Positions 1 to 7,893 of a DNA stretch of 28,840 nt are shown here, in pieces. A program made the position numbers and the translations under genes. Each line of letters starts with the position of its first letter. Position 1 is the stretch's first letter. The DNA is from an uncultured Clostridia bacterium (GTDB lineage Bacteria; Bacillota; Clostridia; Peptostreptococcales; Anaerovoracaceae), in contig CALZMV010000003.1 in assembly GCA_945788655.1 (NCBI GenBank), forward strand, positions 1 to 28,840. The letters are read 5' to 3'. The notes below the pieces were generated by a model that saw only the letters and a program-made list of their open reading frames with translations, did not search any database and had not been told where the DNA came from.

Positions 1-26
1 TTGCCTGATATGCAAAACATCAAATT

Positions 27-56
27 AAAAACTGCAGCCTGTTGGCTGCAGTTTTT
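27..56 (-). terminator. Intrinsic terminator downstream of thiolase
   Basis: A perfect 13-bp inverted repeat (left arm 27-39, right arm 44-56) with a 4-base loop contains the core ACTGCAGCC/GGCTGCAGT. It is flanked by A and T runs on both sides, so it can work in both directions. It lies 15 bases after the thiolase stop codon. Confidence 0.85.
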
Positions 57-71
57 TATATATGTTGTTTA

Positions 72-1250
72 TTATCTTTCTACGATAATGGAAGTACCCA
101 TACCGCCACCGATACATAATGTAGCTAAACCATACTTAGAATCTCTCTTAATCATTTCGTGGATTAATGTGATAAGGATTCTGCATCCGGATGCTCCGAT
201 TGGGTGACCAATTGCGATAGCACCACCGTTAACATTTGTCTTTTCAGGGTCAAGACCTAATTCTTTTCTTACTGCTAATGACTGAGTAGCGAAAGCTTCG
301 TTTGCTTCTACTAAATCGATATCTTCGATTGTTAAGCCAGCCTTGTCTAATGCTTTCTTGGAAGCTGGAACTGGACCAACACCCATGATTGAAGGATCAA
401 CACCTGCAGAAGCGTAGGACTTGATTGTGCATAATGGCTTAATTCCTAATTCATCAGCTTTTTCCTTGCTCATTACTACTACTGCAGCACCAGCATCGTT
501 GATACCGGAAGCGTTAGCTGCTGTAACGATACCATCTTTCTTGAATGCAGGTTTTAACTTAGCAACCTTGTCAATTGTAGTTCCGAACTTAGGGAATTCG
601 TCAGTATCGAAGATGATTGGATCACCCTTCTTCTGAGGGATTTCTACTGGAACGATTTCGTCTTTGAACTTACCAGCCTTGATTGCTTCTTCAGCTCTGT
701 TCTGGGAAATTACTGCAAATTCGTCTAATTCTTCTCTAGTTAATCCCCACTGTTCAGCAACGTTTTCAGCTGTGATACCCATGTGATATCCGTTGAATGC
801 ATCCCAAAGACCATCGTTAACCATCATGTCAACCATCTGAGTATTGTTCATTCTAGCACCGAATCTTGCTGTAGGCATAGCGTAAGCTGTAGCAGACATG
901 TTTTCTGCACCACCTGCAACAACGATATCAGCATCACCAGCTTTGATGATCTGTGCAGCTAATTCAACTGCTCTTAAACCGGATCCGCAAACCTTATTAA
1001 TTGTCATAGCTGGAGTTTCGATTGGAAGACCAGCATCTAAAGTCATCTGTCTAGCAACGTTCTGGCCAAGTGCACCCTGTAATACTGCACCCATGATAAC
1101 TTCATCAACCATTTCTGGCTTGATTCCTGCTCTTTCAACAGCACCCTTAATAGCGATAGCTCCTAACTTTCTTGTAGGAACTCCCTTTAATGTTCCGCCG
1201 AAAGCTCCGATTGGTGTTCTAGCTGCACTTACAATAACAACTTCTCTCAT
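72..1250 (-). CDS. thlA: Acetyl-CoA C-acetyltransferase (thiolase)
   Basis: This is a biosynthetic-type thiolase of 392 residues, the normal family length. It condenses two acetyl-CoA to acetoacetyl-CoA in the cytoplasm, the first step of butyrate-type fermentation, and can run in reverse. The nucleophilic cysteine is C88 in [10 protein letters not shown]. The catalytic His is H349 in GHPIGASG and the second catalytic Cys is C379 in CIGGGMG; the NEAFA motif is also present. The start has an AAGGAGGA site 10 bases upstream (1261-1268). It stands alone: its terminator is at 27-56 and a gap of 225 bases separates it from the gene upstream. No hydroxybutyryl-CoA dehydrogenase or crotonase genes are next to it here, so the pathway role is inferred from family only. 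Confidence 0.95.
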   Translation of the reverse strand: MREVVIVSAARTPIGAFGGTLKGVPTRKLGAIAIKGAVERAGIKPEMVDEVIMGAVLQGALGQNVARQMTLDAGLPIETPAMTINKVCGSGLRAVELAAQIIKAGDADIVVAGGAENMSATAYAMPTARFGARMNNTQMVDMMVNDGLWDAFNGYHMGITAENVAEQWGLTREELDEFAVISQNRAEEAIKAGKFKDEIVPVEIPQKKGDPIIFDTDEFPKFGTTIDKVAKLKPAFKKDGIVTAANASGINDAGAAVVVMSKEKADELGIKPLCTIKSYASAGVDPSIMGVGPVPASKKALDKAGLTIEDIDLVEANEAFATQSLAVRKELGLDPEKTNVNGGAIAIGHPIGASGCRILITLIHEMIKRDSKYGLATLCIGGGMGTSIIVER

Positions 1251-1475
1251 TTCTTATGTATCCTCCTTAGATATTTTGTACTGAAATAATAACTAATACA
1301 TCTTGTATACATTATATTTGTACCACAAAGAATAATAAAACGCAACCCCATTTTGATAAAAAATTAACAAGTTTTGCATTTTATTTTTCTAGTGCATTTT
1401 TTGTATTTTATCATAATAAAGCAACTTTTAAAAGCATTTTTAAAAAGTAGATAAATTAACAATTATTTGGCCATT

Positions 1476-2441
1476 TTAACCAAAAAAGCAATCTCTTTTT
1501 ATGACCGCTGTATACTTTTGAGCCATTTTGTACGGCTTGTATGACAACTTCGTCTTTCTCAAGTTTTCAAGTCCCATATCTTCTTCTCTGTTGACATATA
1601 CGGTCTCTTGGGGCAATCTCTTGCAGAACTCATTGTTTATAGCCTGGTACAGACCTCTGATTCTGTCATCTGCTTTTTCCACATGAACGATTACGGTTTC
1701 TTTGCTGTTTGTTTTTGCAAATTCCCCCAGTGTAACTGCAACAATTTTGCCATCTATCCGTATCACACCGGTAAGTAAACCCTTCCCTACATATTTCAGA
1801 AGTTCCCTTATTGCGATGTTCTCCATTTCAAGTATTTCTTTCCACTCTTCAGGTGTTTCTCCAAGCTTGTACTCGTTCTTGCTGTAAACATATTCTAATA
1901 TTTCCGGAACCATAGACTCTGTAGCTTCCTCATAAACAAATTCATAATTGTTATGGAAATAGTTGAGGTGATTTTTCTTCTGGTGGAGTTTTCTACCCTT
2001 TAAAGTAACCAGATCTTCCTTCAGATAAATGTAGTCGTCATCATCGCGGCTGTGGCAAAGCTCCACATCTTCCCCAAAGGCCTCCTTCAATATATGTGTA
2101 AGGGACTCAGGAATCAGGCTTAAGGCGAAATCCTGATTCTTTTCCTTAAAAATGTGTTTTGATTTGCACAATGTCTTCTTGATTTTTTCAACATCATAGG
2201 TACCATCCTTGGTAAGGGGAAAGGCCATACTATATTGCTTTTCACCATTTTCATCGGTCTCTCCACCTGCCACACAGAGGTACCCTTCGATGATATCCCA
2301 TGTCAGGTCATGGGTGTCTCGCCACATATAGTGAGCTAAAAAAGTATATGCACATGACTCGTAATCATAGCCGTCAAAATAGCTGTTTAACAGTTCTATT
2401 TCCTTTTCACTTAAATCGTCAAATCTATTATTAAAAATCAT
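1476..2441 (-). CDS. DUF2156 (LPG synthetase C-terminal-like) protein
   Basis: A 321-residue cytosolic protein of the DUF2156 family, related to the C-terminal acyltransferase-like (GNAT-fold) half of phosphatidylglycerol lysyltransferase but without its membrane domain. Two stretches are characteristic: YLKEDLVTLKGRKLHQKKNH near the middle, and VNREEDMGLENLRKTKLSY near the C terminus. The actual substrate of this stand-alone clostridial group is unknown to me; aminoacyl or acyl transfer is only implied by the fold. It is the last gene of the Sir2-SurE-isochorismatase operon: its ATG shares one base with the stop codon of the preceding gene (TAATG), so translation is probably coupled. No convincing terminator follows it. 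Confidence 0.85.
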   Translation of the reverse strand: MIFNNRFDDLSEKEIELLNSYFDGYDYESCAYTFLAHYMWRDTHDLTWDIIEGYLCVAGGETDENGEKQYSMAFPLTKDGTYDVEKIKKTLCKSKHIFKEKNQDFALSLIPESLTHILKEAFGEDVELCHSRDDDDYIYLKEDLVTLKGRKLHQKKNHLNYFHNNYEFVYEEATESMVPEILEYVYSKNEYKLGETPEEWKEILEMENIAIRELLKYVGKGLLTGVIRIDGKIVAVTLGEFAKTNSKETVIVHVEKADDRIRGLYQAINNEFCKRLPQETVYVNREEDMGLENLRKTKLSYKPYKMAQKYTAVIKRDCFFG

Positions 2442-2992
2442 TATTTTACTATTGCAGAAATCGCCTTGAATTCAGGTTCTTTTGCTCCTCCTAACAGTTC
2501 GTAAAGAATACTTTCGCTGCAAGTGATGGTAACACCTGCCTCAGACATCCTTTCCAGAGAAAGAAGATGGTTCTCAAGATCTCTTGATCTTGCACAGTCA
2601 GCAGCAAGTGCCACGTTATAGCCTGCTTCAAGAAGATCTAACGCAGTCTGTTCAACACAGATATGTGTTTCAATACCTGCCAGAATAACCGTCTTTTTCC
2701 CTGATTTCAAAAGAGCAGCCTTAAACTCCTCATTTTTATATGCGCTAAAGGTGGTCTTATCTATTTCTTCAAACTCACCATATGCGGCACCTACTTCTGA
2801 AGTTGTGTTTCCAAGACCTCTGGCATACTGAGTTGTCACCAGCTTAGGAATCTGAAACACGTTTAAGCCGCCTGCCAGCTTGATAATATTCTTTTCAATC
2901 TTCTCTTTTTCGGCCATTGCAGGTAAAAGCTTTTCCTGGAAATCAATTGCCACCAGTATTACTTCATCTCTTTTTAACCTTAAAATGCTCAT
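2441..2992 (-). CDS. Isochorismatase-family cysteine hydrolase
   Basis: A small cysteine hydrolase of the isochorismatase/nicotinamidase-like superfamily. The catalytic triad is visible as Asp in VAIDFQEKLLPAM, Lys in EIDKTTFSA and Cys in GIETHICVEQTA. The THICV motif matches the YcaC-like group, which often hydrolyses amides or has no known substrate. I use the ATG at 2992 (183 residues): GGGAG lies 8 bases before it, while the ATG five codons upstream has only a weak site. The gene abuts surE (which ends at 2989, 4-base overlap) and is coupled to the DUF2156 gene by a TAATG junction. The Sir2 neighbour makes a nicotinamidase role conceivable, since sirtuins release nicotinamide, but the short length and YcaC-like motif do not settle it. 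Confidence 0.85.
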   Translation of the reverse strand: MSILRLKRDEVILVAIDFQEKLLPAMAEKEKIEKNIIKLAGGLNVFQIPKLVTTQYARGLGNTTSEVGAAYGEFEEIDKTTFSAYKNEEFKAALLKSGKKTVILAGIETHICVEQTALDLLEAGYNVALAADCARSRDLENHLLSLERMSEAGVTITCSESILYELLGGAKEPEFKAISAIVK

Positions 2993-3753
2993 ATATTCAA
3001 CTCCCATTCTTTTATTTCTTCTAATCCTGCGTAATCGTTTAAATCATATTTTATTGCAGAAACGGTCGCATAGCCTTCATGTATAAGCTTTACGTCAAAG
3101 TTGTCATCTGTATCTTCCGGCGGAAGCGGTTCTCCCACATATCTGTACACCGTTTTTTCACCATCTGCCTCAACGGTTTCAAACCACTGGTCATATATGA
3201 TTTTGCCCAGCTTTGCGGCTTTTACCCCTAAAATATCTTCAGCGGGAATATCCGGAGTGTTTATACTTATTACTCCCATTCTACCTTTTGCTTCTAAAGC
3301 CATCGGCAGAACATCCTTTGCAAGCTTGCAGGCCGCTTCAAAATGACTTGCTTCATGGCTGCACACAGAAACCGCAACAGAAGGTATTCCCTCCATAAGG
3401 CCTTCAGCTGCCGCAGACACGGTTCCTGAGTACATGGTATCTGTCGCAAGGTTGGCTCCCAGGTTAATTCCTGCATACACTGCATCAATATGGATGCCTT
3501 CTCTTTTCAATACATCCAGTCCAAGCTTAACGCAGTCAGCCGGAGTTCCTGTACATTCATAGGCGCGCTTTGCACCCTCCATTTCAACCTTTTTTAAAGC
3601 AACTTTACCTCTAATGCTCAGGGCATGACTGCTGGCACTTCTCTGGTCGTGAGGCGCCACCACATAAACATCGCCGCAGCTGCTCATAGCCTTTACCAGT
3701 TCCCTGATACCTGTTGCATTTATTCCATCATCATTTGAAATCAATATGTTCAT
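2989..3753 (-). CDS. surE: 5'/3'-nucleotidase SurE
   Basis: A SurE survival protein of 254 residues, a metal-dependent phosphatase acting on nucleoside 5'- and 3'-monophosphates and short polyphosphates. The N-terminal ISNDDG motif carries the metal-binding Asp pair (D8, D9). APHDQRSASSH and the AGINLGAN...TMYSGTVSAA block are typical of the family. Its ATG overlaps the end of the Sir2 gene by 4 bases, and its 3' end overlaps the isochorismatase gene, so it lies inside a tightly packed operon. The combination of sirtuin, nucleotidase and cysteine hydrolase suggests nucleotide or NAD turnover, which is inference. Confidence 0.95.
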   Translation of the reverse strand: MNILISNDDGINATGIRELVKAMSSCGDVYVVAPHDQRSASSHALSIRGKVALKKVEMEGAKRAYECTGTPADCVKLGLDVLKREGIHIDAVYAGINLGANLATDTMYSGTVSAAAEGLMEGIPSVAVSVCSHEASHFEAACKLAKDVLPMALEAKGRMGVISINTPDIPAEDILGVKAAKLGKIIYDQWFETVEADGEKTVYRYVGEPLPPEDTDDNFDVKLIHEGYATVSAIKYDLNDYAGLEEIKEWELNI

Positions 3754-4481
3754 TCTGTTATTTCCATCACCTTTCCAATACTGTCATTTATCACTAAATC
3801 GGCTCTGTCATCATATGGTGTCGCCTGCTTGTTTATGAGAACTAAATTGTTGCCCCTAAAATAGCGAATTAAACCCGCCGCAGGATATACCACCAGAGAA
3901 GTGCCACCGATTATTAAAGTATCTGCCTTTTGAATTGCTTCGATAGCTCCCATCATACATGCATCATCAAGAGCCTCCTCATAAAGAACTACATCCGGCT
4001 TAACTACTCCACCGCATTCACTGCAGCGAGGAATGCCATTCTGGCAGTTCTTATCATCCATAATATAGTCCAGGTCGTGGAACTTGCCGCAGCTCATACA
4101 GTAATTTCTCAATACACTGCCATGAAGCTCAAAGACATTCCTGCTTCCTGCCTTCTGGTGAAGACCATCTATGTTCTGAGTGACAACAGCCTTTAATTTG
4201 CCCTGTTTTTCAAGATAAGCAAGGGCCTTGTGAGCCTTGTTTGGTTCTGCCTCTGTATAAATCAAATTGTTTTTGTAGTAATCATAGAAGGTTTCCATGT
4301 GTCTCATAAAAAATGAATGGGACAGCATCTCCTCAGGCGAACGGCCATATTGCTTCTGTGCATTATAAAGGCCCTTTTCTGAACGGAAATCCGGGATGTT
4401 ACTCTCTGTCGAAACTCCGGCTCCCCCAAAGAACACTATGGATGATGAATTATCAATTATTTTTTTTAGTCTTTCGTCCAT
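3750..4481 (-). CDS. cobB: NAD-dependent protein deacylase, Sir2 family
   Basis: A sirtuin of 243 residues. It removes acyl groups from protein lysines with consumption of NAD and release of nicotinamide and O-acyl-ADP-ribose. The NAD-binding motif is GGAGVSTESNIPDFRS, followed by TQNIDGLHQKAG and the catalytic His in ELHGS. The Cys4 zinc site is CMSC plus CSEC. A TTG start at 4526 would add 15 residues but has no clear ribosome site. The ATG at 4481 gives the usual sirtuin N terminus, although its AAGGAAGG is about 14 bases away, a rather long spacing. It is the first gene of a four-gene overlapping operon and is divergent from the patatin gene. Confidence 0.9.
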   Translation of the reverse strand: MDERLKKIIDNSSSIVFFGGAGVSTESNIPDFRSEKGLYNAQKQYGRSPEEMLSHSFFMRHMETFYDYYKNNLIYTEAEPNKAHKALAYLEKQGKLKAVVTQNIDGLHQKAGSRNVFELHGSVLRNYCMSCGKFHDLDYIMDDKNCQNGIPRCSECGGVVKPDVVLYEEALDDACMMGAIEAIQKADTLIIGGTSLVVYPAAGLIRYFRGNNLVLINKQATPYDDRADLVINDSIGKVMEITE

Positions 4482-4515
4482 AATAACCGTTATATCCTTC
4501 CTTAAAAATATATTA

Positions 4516-4537
4516 TCTGAAGCCAACCGTCTTCAGA
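4516..4537. repeat. Short inverted repeat in the sir2/patatin divergent region
   Basis: TCTGAAG (4516-4522) and CTTCAGA (4531-4537) form a perfect 7-bp inverted repeat with an 8-base spacer between the divergent genes. It could be an operator or a short hairpin in the sir2 leader. There is no T run on either side, so I do not call it a terminator. Confidence 0.35.
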
Positions 4538-4540
4538 CCA

Positions 4541-4570
4541 TTGCATTAATTATACCACTTATGATAAAAT
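4541..4570 (+). promoter_or_regulatory. Candidate sigma-A promoter for the patatin gene
   Basis: TTGCAT (4541-4546) and TAAAAT (4565-4570) are separated by 18 bases. The second box lies about 15 bases before a strong GGGGAGG ribosome site. The -35 box matches the consensus only partly, so this is a by-eye candidate. Confidence 0.35.
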
Positions 4571-4600
4571 TTTGGTAGTAATTTAGGGGAGGTTTTGAAG

Positions 4601-5740
4601 ATGAATAATAAGGAAAAAGTGGCTCTTGTCTTAAGCGGAGGCGGTGCAAAGGGAGCTTACGAGGCAGGCGTGTGGCAGGCCCTTACAGATTTAGGCATCA
4701 ATATTGACATTGTGACAGGTACATCTGTAGGTTCAATAAACGGCGCTATGGTATGTCAGGGGGATCTTGAGCTTACAATCAAGATGTGGCGCGAGCTTGA
4801 AACTCACATGATCTTCGACGTTGCAGAAGGCAGTCAGCCCATTGATTATGCCAGAGAAATTGTGATCAACAAGGGTGCAGGCTCAACTAGACTAAAAAAG
4901 TTACTTTCAGAATATGTCGATGAAGAAAAGATTAGAAATTCCCCTATAGAATACGGTCTTGTCACAGTAGAAAGAAACACATTAAAGCCCGTTAAACTCT
5001 TCAAAGAGGACATTAAAGAAGGACAGATTGTTGACTACATAGTTGCCAGTGCGTCGGCTTATCCCGCAATACACGCACACGAAATAGACGGGGTTGAATA
5101 TATCGACGGTGGCTATGCAGACGTTCTGCCGGTTGACATGGCTGTTGAAAAAGGCGCAACCAACGTTATTGCTGTTAAGCTCAATGCCATAGGAGTCCTG
5201 AAACACGATTCACTAAAAAATGCGCCTAATCTTACAGTCATCGAATCTAAATGGCCTTTAGGAAACACCTTAATCTTTGATACAGATAACGCCAGAAAGA
5301 TAATGAGGCTAGGCTTTTTAGATGCCATGAAGGCTTTTGGCGTCTTTGAAGGAACATACTATGCATTTGCAAAAGGTTCTTTCAATAAAACCGATACAAA
5401 GATGGCTGATTTGTGTGCCAAGCTGTTCGATATGGATCCTACTCTGGTATATACCAAGGATTCTTTTCTTAAGAAACTAAAAGAAATAATCGGCAATTCA
5501 ACCAGTGAGCTTGATGAGGCACTTGAAAACTTCAAGCATCTCGGAACAGGTGCATCTGCCATTCACGAGCTTATAAAGGACATCAAAAATCTGTCCGGAA
5601 GCCACATCTTCTGTCTGGTTATGGCACAGAACATAAAAGAAAAAGGTCCCGACAGCATCTTCCTGTCAAGGCCTGTTATAAAGCTTCTGCCCGAAGCAGT
5701 TATGGCTGCAAGATTTCTTGTTAAATTTCAGCTGATATAA
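4601..5740 (+). CDS. Patatin-like phospholipase
   Basis: A patatin-family serine hydrolase (379 residues) with a Ser-Asp dyad, expected to release fatty acids from lipids. The glycine-rich oxyanion loop is SGGGAKGAYEAGVW, the nucleophile elbow is GTSVG with S42, and the catalytic Asp is D169 in IDGGYADVLP. I see no signal peptide and no membrane segment, so it is probably cytosolic. The start is the ATG at 4601, 8 bases after GGGGAGG; a TTG two codons upstream is not needed. The region after about residue 200 is the usual variable C-terminal extension of bacterial patatins. It is a single-gene unit, divergent from sir2 and convergent with the ECF gene. Confidence 0.92.
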   Translation: MNNKEKVALVLSGGGAKGAYEAGVWQALTDLGINIDIVTGTSVGSINGAMVCQGDLELTIKMWRELETHMIFDVAEGSQPIDYAREIVINKGAGSTRLKKLLSEYVDEEKIRNSPIEYGLVTVERNTLKPVKLFKEDIKEGQIVDYIVASASAYPAIHAHEIDGVEYIDGGYADVLPVDMAVEKGATNVIAVKLNAIGVLKHDSLKNAPNLTVIESKWPLGNTLIFDTDNARKIMRLGFLDAMKAFGVFEGTYYAFAKGSFNKTDTKMADLCAKLFDMDPTLVYTKDSFLKKLKEIIGNSTSELDEALENFKHLGTGASAIHELIKDIKNLSGSHIFCLVMAQNIKEKGPDSIFLSRPVIKLLPEAVMAARFLVKFQLI

Positions 5741-5764
5741 GCAAAGTCACTGCTATGAAAAATC

Positions 5765-5806
5765 AAGGGTTGTTGACATTGATCAATTTCAATGTTAACA
5801 ACCCTT
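5765..5806. terminator. Bidirectional terminator between patatin and ECF genes
   Basis: A 17-bp stem (5765-5781 with 5790-5806, one G-U pair) with an 8-base loop lies between two convergent genes. On the minus strand it is followed by GATTTTTC, so it best serves the ECF gene, but its position suits both. Confidence 0.8.
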
Positions 5807-5832
5807 ATTGATTCTAATTAATAAAATATCCC

Positions 5833-6390
5833 TTATTTGTCGATTCTGTACTCGAAAAACTTATTTGCAGGAGTCTTATAAAGCGCCATTGCAATAAGTG
5901 TTGCAAGCACTAAGCCTACAGTAAACTGGATCACGTTAAAAGGTGCTCCCAGGAATCCTGCTAAAAGGTTCCCTGCAAATACGCCATCTACGATACCGTA
6001 TCCTATAACCATTTCCAGTCCCGCGATAACCATTCCTATGATTTGAATTACAGGCATCCCTCCAATCTTCACCGCTGCAAGCTTGCTCTTTGATGAAGCT
6101 TCAATAAACCATCCCATGATGAAGCCCATAATTCCTTTGATGATAAAGGTCCATGGCGCATAAACAGCATATCCCGCTATCATATCTGCCATAGCTGAAC
6201 CGAGACCTCCGGCCACAGCGCCACCCTTCTTGCCCAGCAGCAATACTGCTAAGAATATCATGCTGTCCCCAAGATGAATATATCCTTGTGTAAAAGGTGA
6301 TGGAACCCTGATTGCAAAGGTTGCCAGCATTACCAGGCAAATCATAAGTGCTGTTAATACTAATCTGTTTGTTTTTTCATTTCTTGACAT
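5833..6390 (-). CDS. ECF transporter S component (possible vitamin B6-type)
   Basis: A 185-residue hydrophobic protein with about six membrane segments, of the ECF (energy-coupling factor) S-component type (ECF-ribofla_trS/DUF1393-like). Typical stretches are YIHLGDSMIFLAVLLLGKKG and GLGSAMADMIAGYAVYAPW. S components bind one vitamin or precursor and dock on the shared EcfT/A/A' module, which is not encoded in this window. The substrate cannot be read from the sequence. Its divergent neighbour is a MocR-type regulator, and PdxR/MocR regulators commonly control vitamin B6 genes including ECF S components, so a pyridoxine-type substrate is a reasonable guess. The start follows AAGGGGAAAG. Confidence 0.85.
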   Translation of the reverse strand: MSRNEKTNRLVLTALMICLVMLATFAIRVPSPFTQGYIHLGDSMIFLAVLLLGKKGGAVAGGLGSAMADMIAGYAVYAPWTFIIKGIMGFIMGWFIEASSKSKLAAVKIGGMPVIQIIGMVIAGLEMVIGYGIVDGVFAGNLLAGFLGAPFNVIQFTVGLVLATLIAMALYKTPANKFFEYRIDK

Positions 6391-6429
6391 TTCACTTTCC
6401 CCTTATTGCTTTTTTTATCTGATATATAT

Positions 6430-6457
6430 ATAATACAACTAAAATGTATTCTTCAAA
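6430..6457 (-). promoter_or_regulatory. Candidate promoter for the ECF S component
   Basis: On the minus strand TTTGAA (6452-6457) and TATTAT (6430-6435) are spaced 16 bases apart, about 40 bases before the ECF start codon. The same AT-rich region (6391-6507) must also hold the MocR promoter, so the regulator could bind here. Confidence 0.3.
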
Positions 6458-6507
6458 ATATGCAGTTTTAATTATTTTTATATGTATAATTTATGCAAGG
6501 AGGCATT

Positions 6508-7893
6508 ATGAAGCCCATTATTCTGGATATTAATAACAATTCTTCCGATTCACTATACATACAGTTATATAACACCATCCGCAACGGAATTCTTCAGGGG
6601 GACATCAAAGAAGGGGAACGTCTGCCTTCCTTAAGAGCCCTTGCCAAGGATTTGAACATCAGTATAACGACGACCCAGCTGGCATATAACCAGCTTCTGG
6701 TTGAAGGCTACATCACAAGCAGGCCTCAGTCAGGATATTATGTTTCTGAAGGGCTTAAACTTGTTCATCAGGACTCCCAAGGCAACTTCAGCAAAGAGGA
6801 TATTCCTGAACTTTATATTTCTGAAGAAAACCCTTATATCTGCGATGCTGAGTGCTTTGATTTCGTAAAATGGAAAAAATGTGCAGCAAGAGTTTTTAAC
6901 GATTACTCCGATATGCTCCTTTTTGAAAGCGATCCTCAGGGAGAGGCTGCGCTCCGTGTGGAAATATGCAAATATGTCTATTCTGCACGTGGAGTTACAT
7001 GCTCTCCGGGTCAGGTTGTAATCGGTGCAGGTACTCAGCAGATAACCAATCACCTTTGCAGAATTCTATCTCAAATGGACATAAATCATGTATCCCTGGA
7101 GTCACCGGGGTATCTGCCTGTACAGAGCAGCTTCTCTGATAAGGGTTTTGCCATTTCCCATGTGCCCGTTGATAGAGACGGTCTTGATATTTCAAGACTT
7201 CCAATAAATATTTCTTCAGCCGTTTATGTGAGCCCGTCAAACCAGTTCCCTACCGGGGCTGTCATGCCTGTGGGTCGCAGACACCAGCTCCTTGAGTGGG
7301 CACAGGCAAACGGCAGCATTATCATCGAAGACGATTACGACAGTGAGCTTCGATATTTCGGCAAGCCCGTTCCTGCCCTTCGCAGCCTTGATAAGGACAA
7401 CAATGTAGTGTACTTGGGCTCCTTCTCATCCACCCTTTTCCCTGCGGTGAAAATATCCTACATGGTTCTTCCCGAGCCAATGGTAAGCATATTTGAAAAA
7501 ATCAAAAACCACTATACCCAGACCTGCTCCAAGGCGGAGCAGCTCACTCTCGCCTTGTTTATGGAAAAAGGCTACTATAGCACAGGTATCCGAAAACTTC
7601 GTAAGCTTTATTCACAAAAGCTTACCATGACACTTGCATCCTTTGCCAAGTATAACAGCGGCAACGTATCCCCTATTGATACGCGTTCAGGCATCAACCT
7701 GACTATAAAAATCAAAACAAAAAAAACAGCCGAAAGACTTTGCTCTGAAGCAAAATCTCTCGGCTTGCAGATGATTCCTCTGTCGGAGCTTACCGATCAG
7801 GATACAACTTCACTGATTTTCTACTACAGTAAGCTTCCTCTCAATAAAATAGAAAGTCTCATCAAAAATCTCATTGAGCTTTGGGAGAGCTAA
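6508..7893 (+). CDS. MocR-family GntR/aminotransferase-like regulator
   Basis: A 461-residue one-component transcription factor: an N-terminal GntR winged helix (about residues 10-80, with GERLPSLRALAKDLNIS) joined to a fold-type I aminotransferase domain. VSPSNQFPTGAVMPVGRR and EDDYDSELRYFGKPVPAL are classic MocR stretches. The expected PLP-binding lysine (usual context FSK-T-L) is replaced: the sequence reads GSFSSTLFPAVKISY, with Ser308 (TCC, 7429-7431) in its place. It therefore probably cannot form the usual internal aldimine. I use the ATG at 6508, just after AAGGAGG; the ATG at 6493 lies upstream of that site. Divergent from the ECF gene, which is its likely target. Its stop codon overlaps the convergent ApbE stop (7890-7893). 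Confidence 0.88.
   Translation: MKPIILDINNNSSDSLYIQLYNTIRNGILQGDIKEGERLPSLRALAKDLNISITTTQLAYNQLLVEGYITSRPQSGYYVSEGLKLVHQDSQGNFSKEDIPELYISEENPYICDAECFDFVKWKKCAARVFNDYSDMLLFESDPQGEAALRVEICKYVYSARGVTCSPGQVVIGAGTQQITNHLCRILSQMDINHVSLESPGYLPVQSSFSDKGFAISHVPVDRDGLDISRLPINISSAVYVSPSNQFPTGAVMPVGRRHQLLEWAQANGSIIIEDDYDSELRYFGKPVPALRSLDKDNNVVYLGSFSSTLFPAVKISYMVLPEPMVSIFEKIKNHYTQTCSKAEQLTLALFMEKGYYSTGIRKLRKLYSQKLTMTLASFAKYNSGNVSPIDTRSGINLTIKIKTKKTAERLCSEAKSLGLQMIPLSELTDQDTTSLIFYYSKLPLNKIESLIKNLIELWES

Noticed and set aside
898..1284. Plus-strand open frame opposite thlA
   Set aside because: It is the antisense shadow of a highly conserved gene, with no ribosome site or family features.
1251..1475. Promoter or riboswitch for thlA
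   Set aside because: An ATTATA (-10 on the minus strand, 1311-1316) exists but no -35 box at the right distance; no riboswitch consensus was recognised.
1461..1487. Hairpin overlapping the DUF2156 stop codon as terminator
   Set aside because: The stem relies on two G-U pairs and is not followed by a T run on the minus strand.
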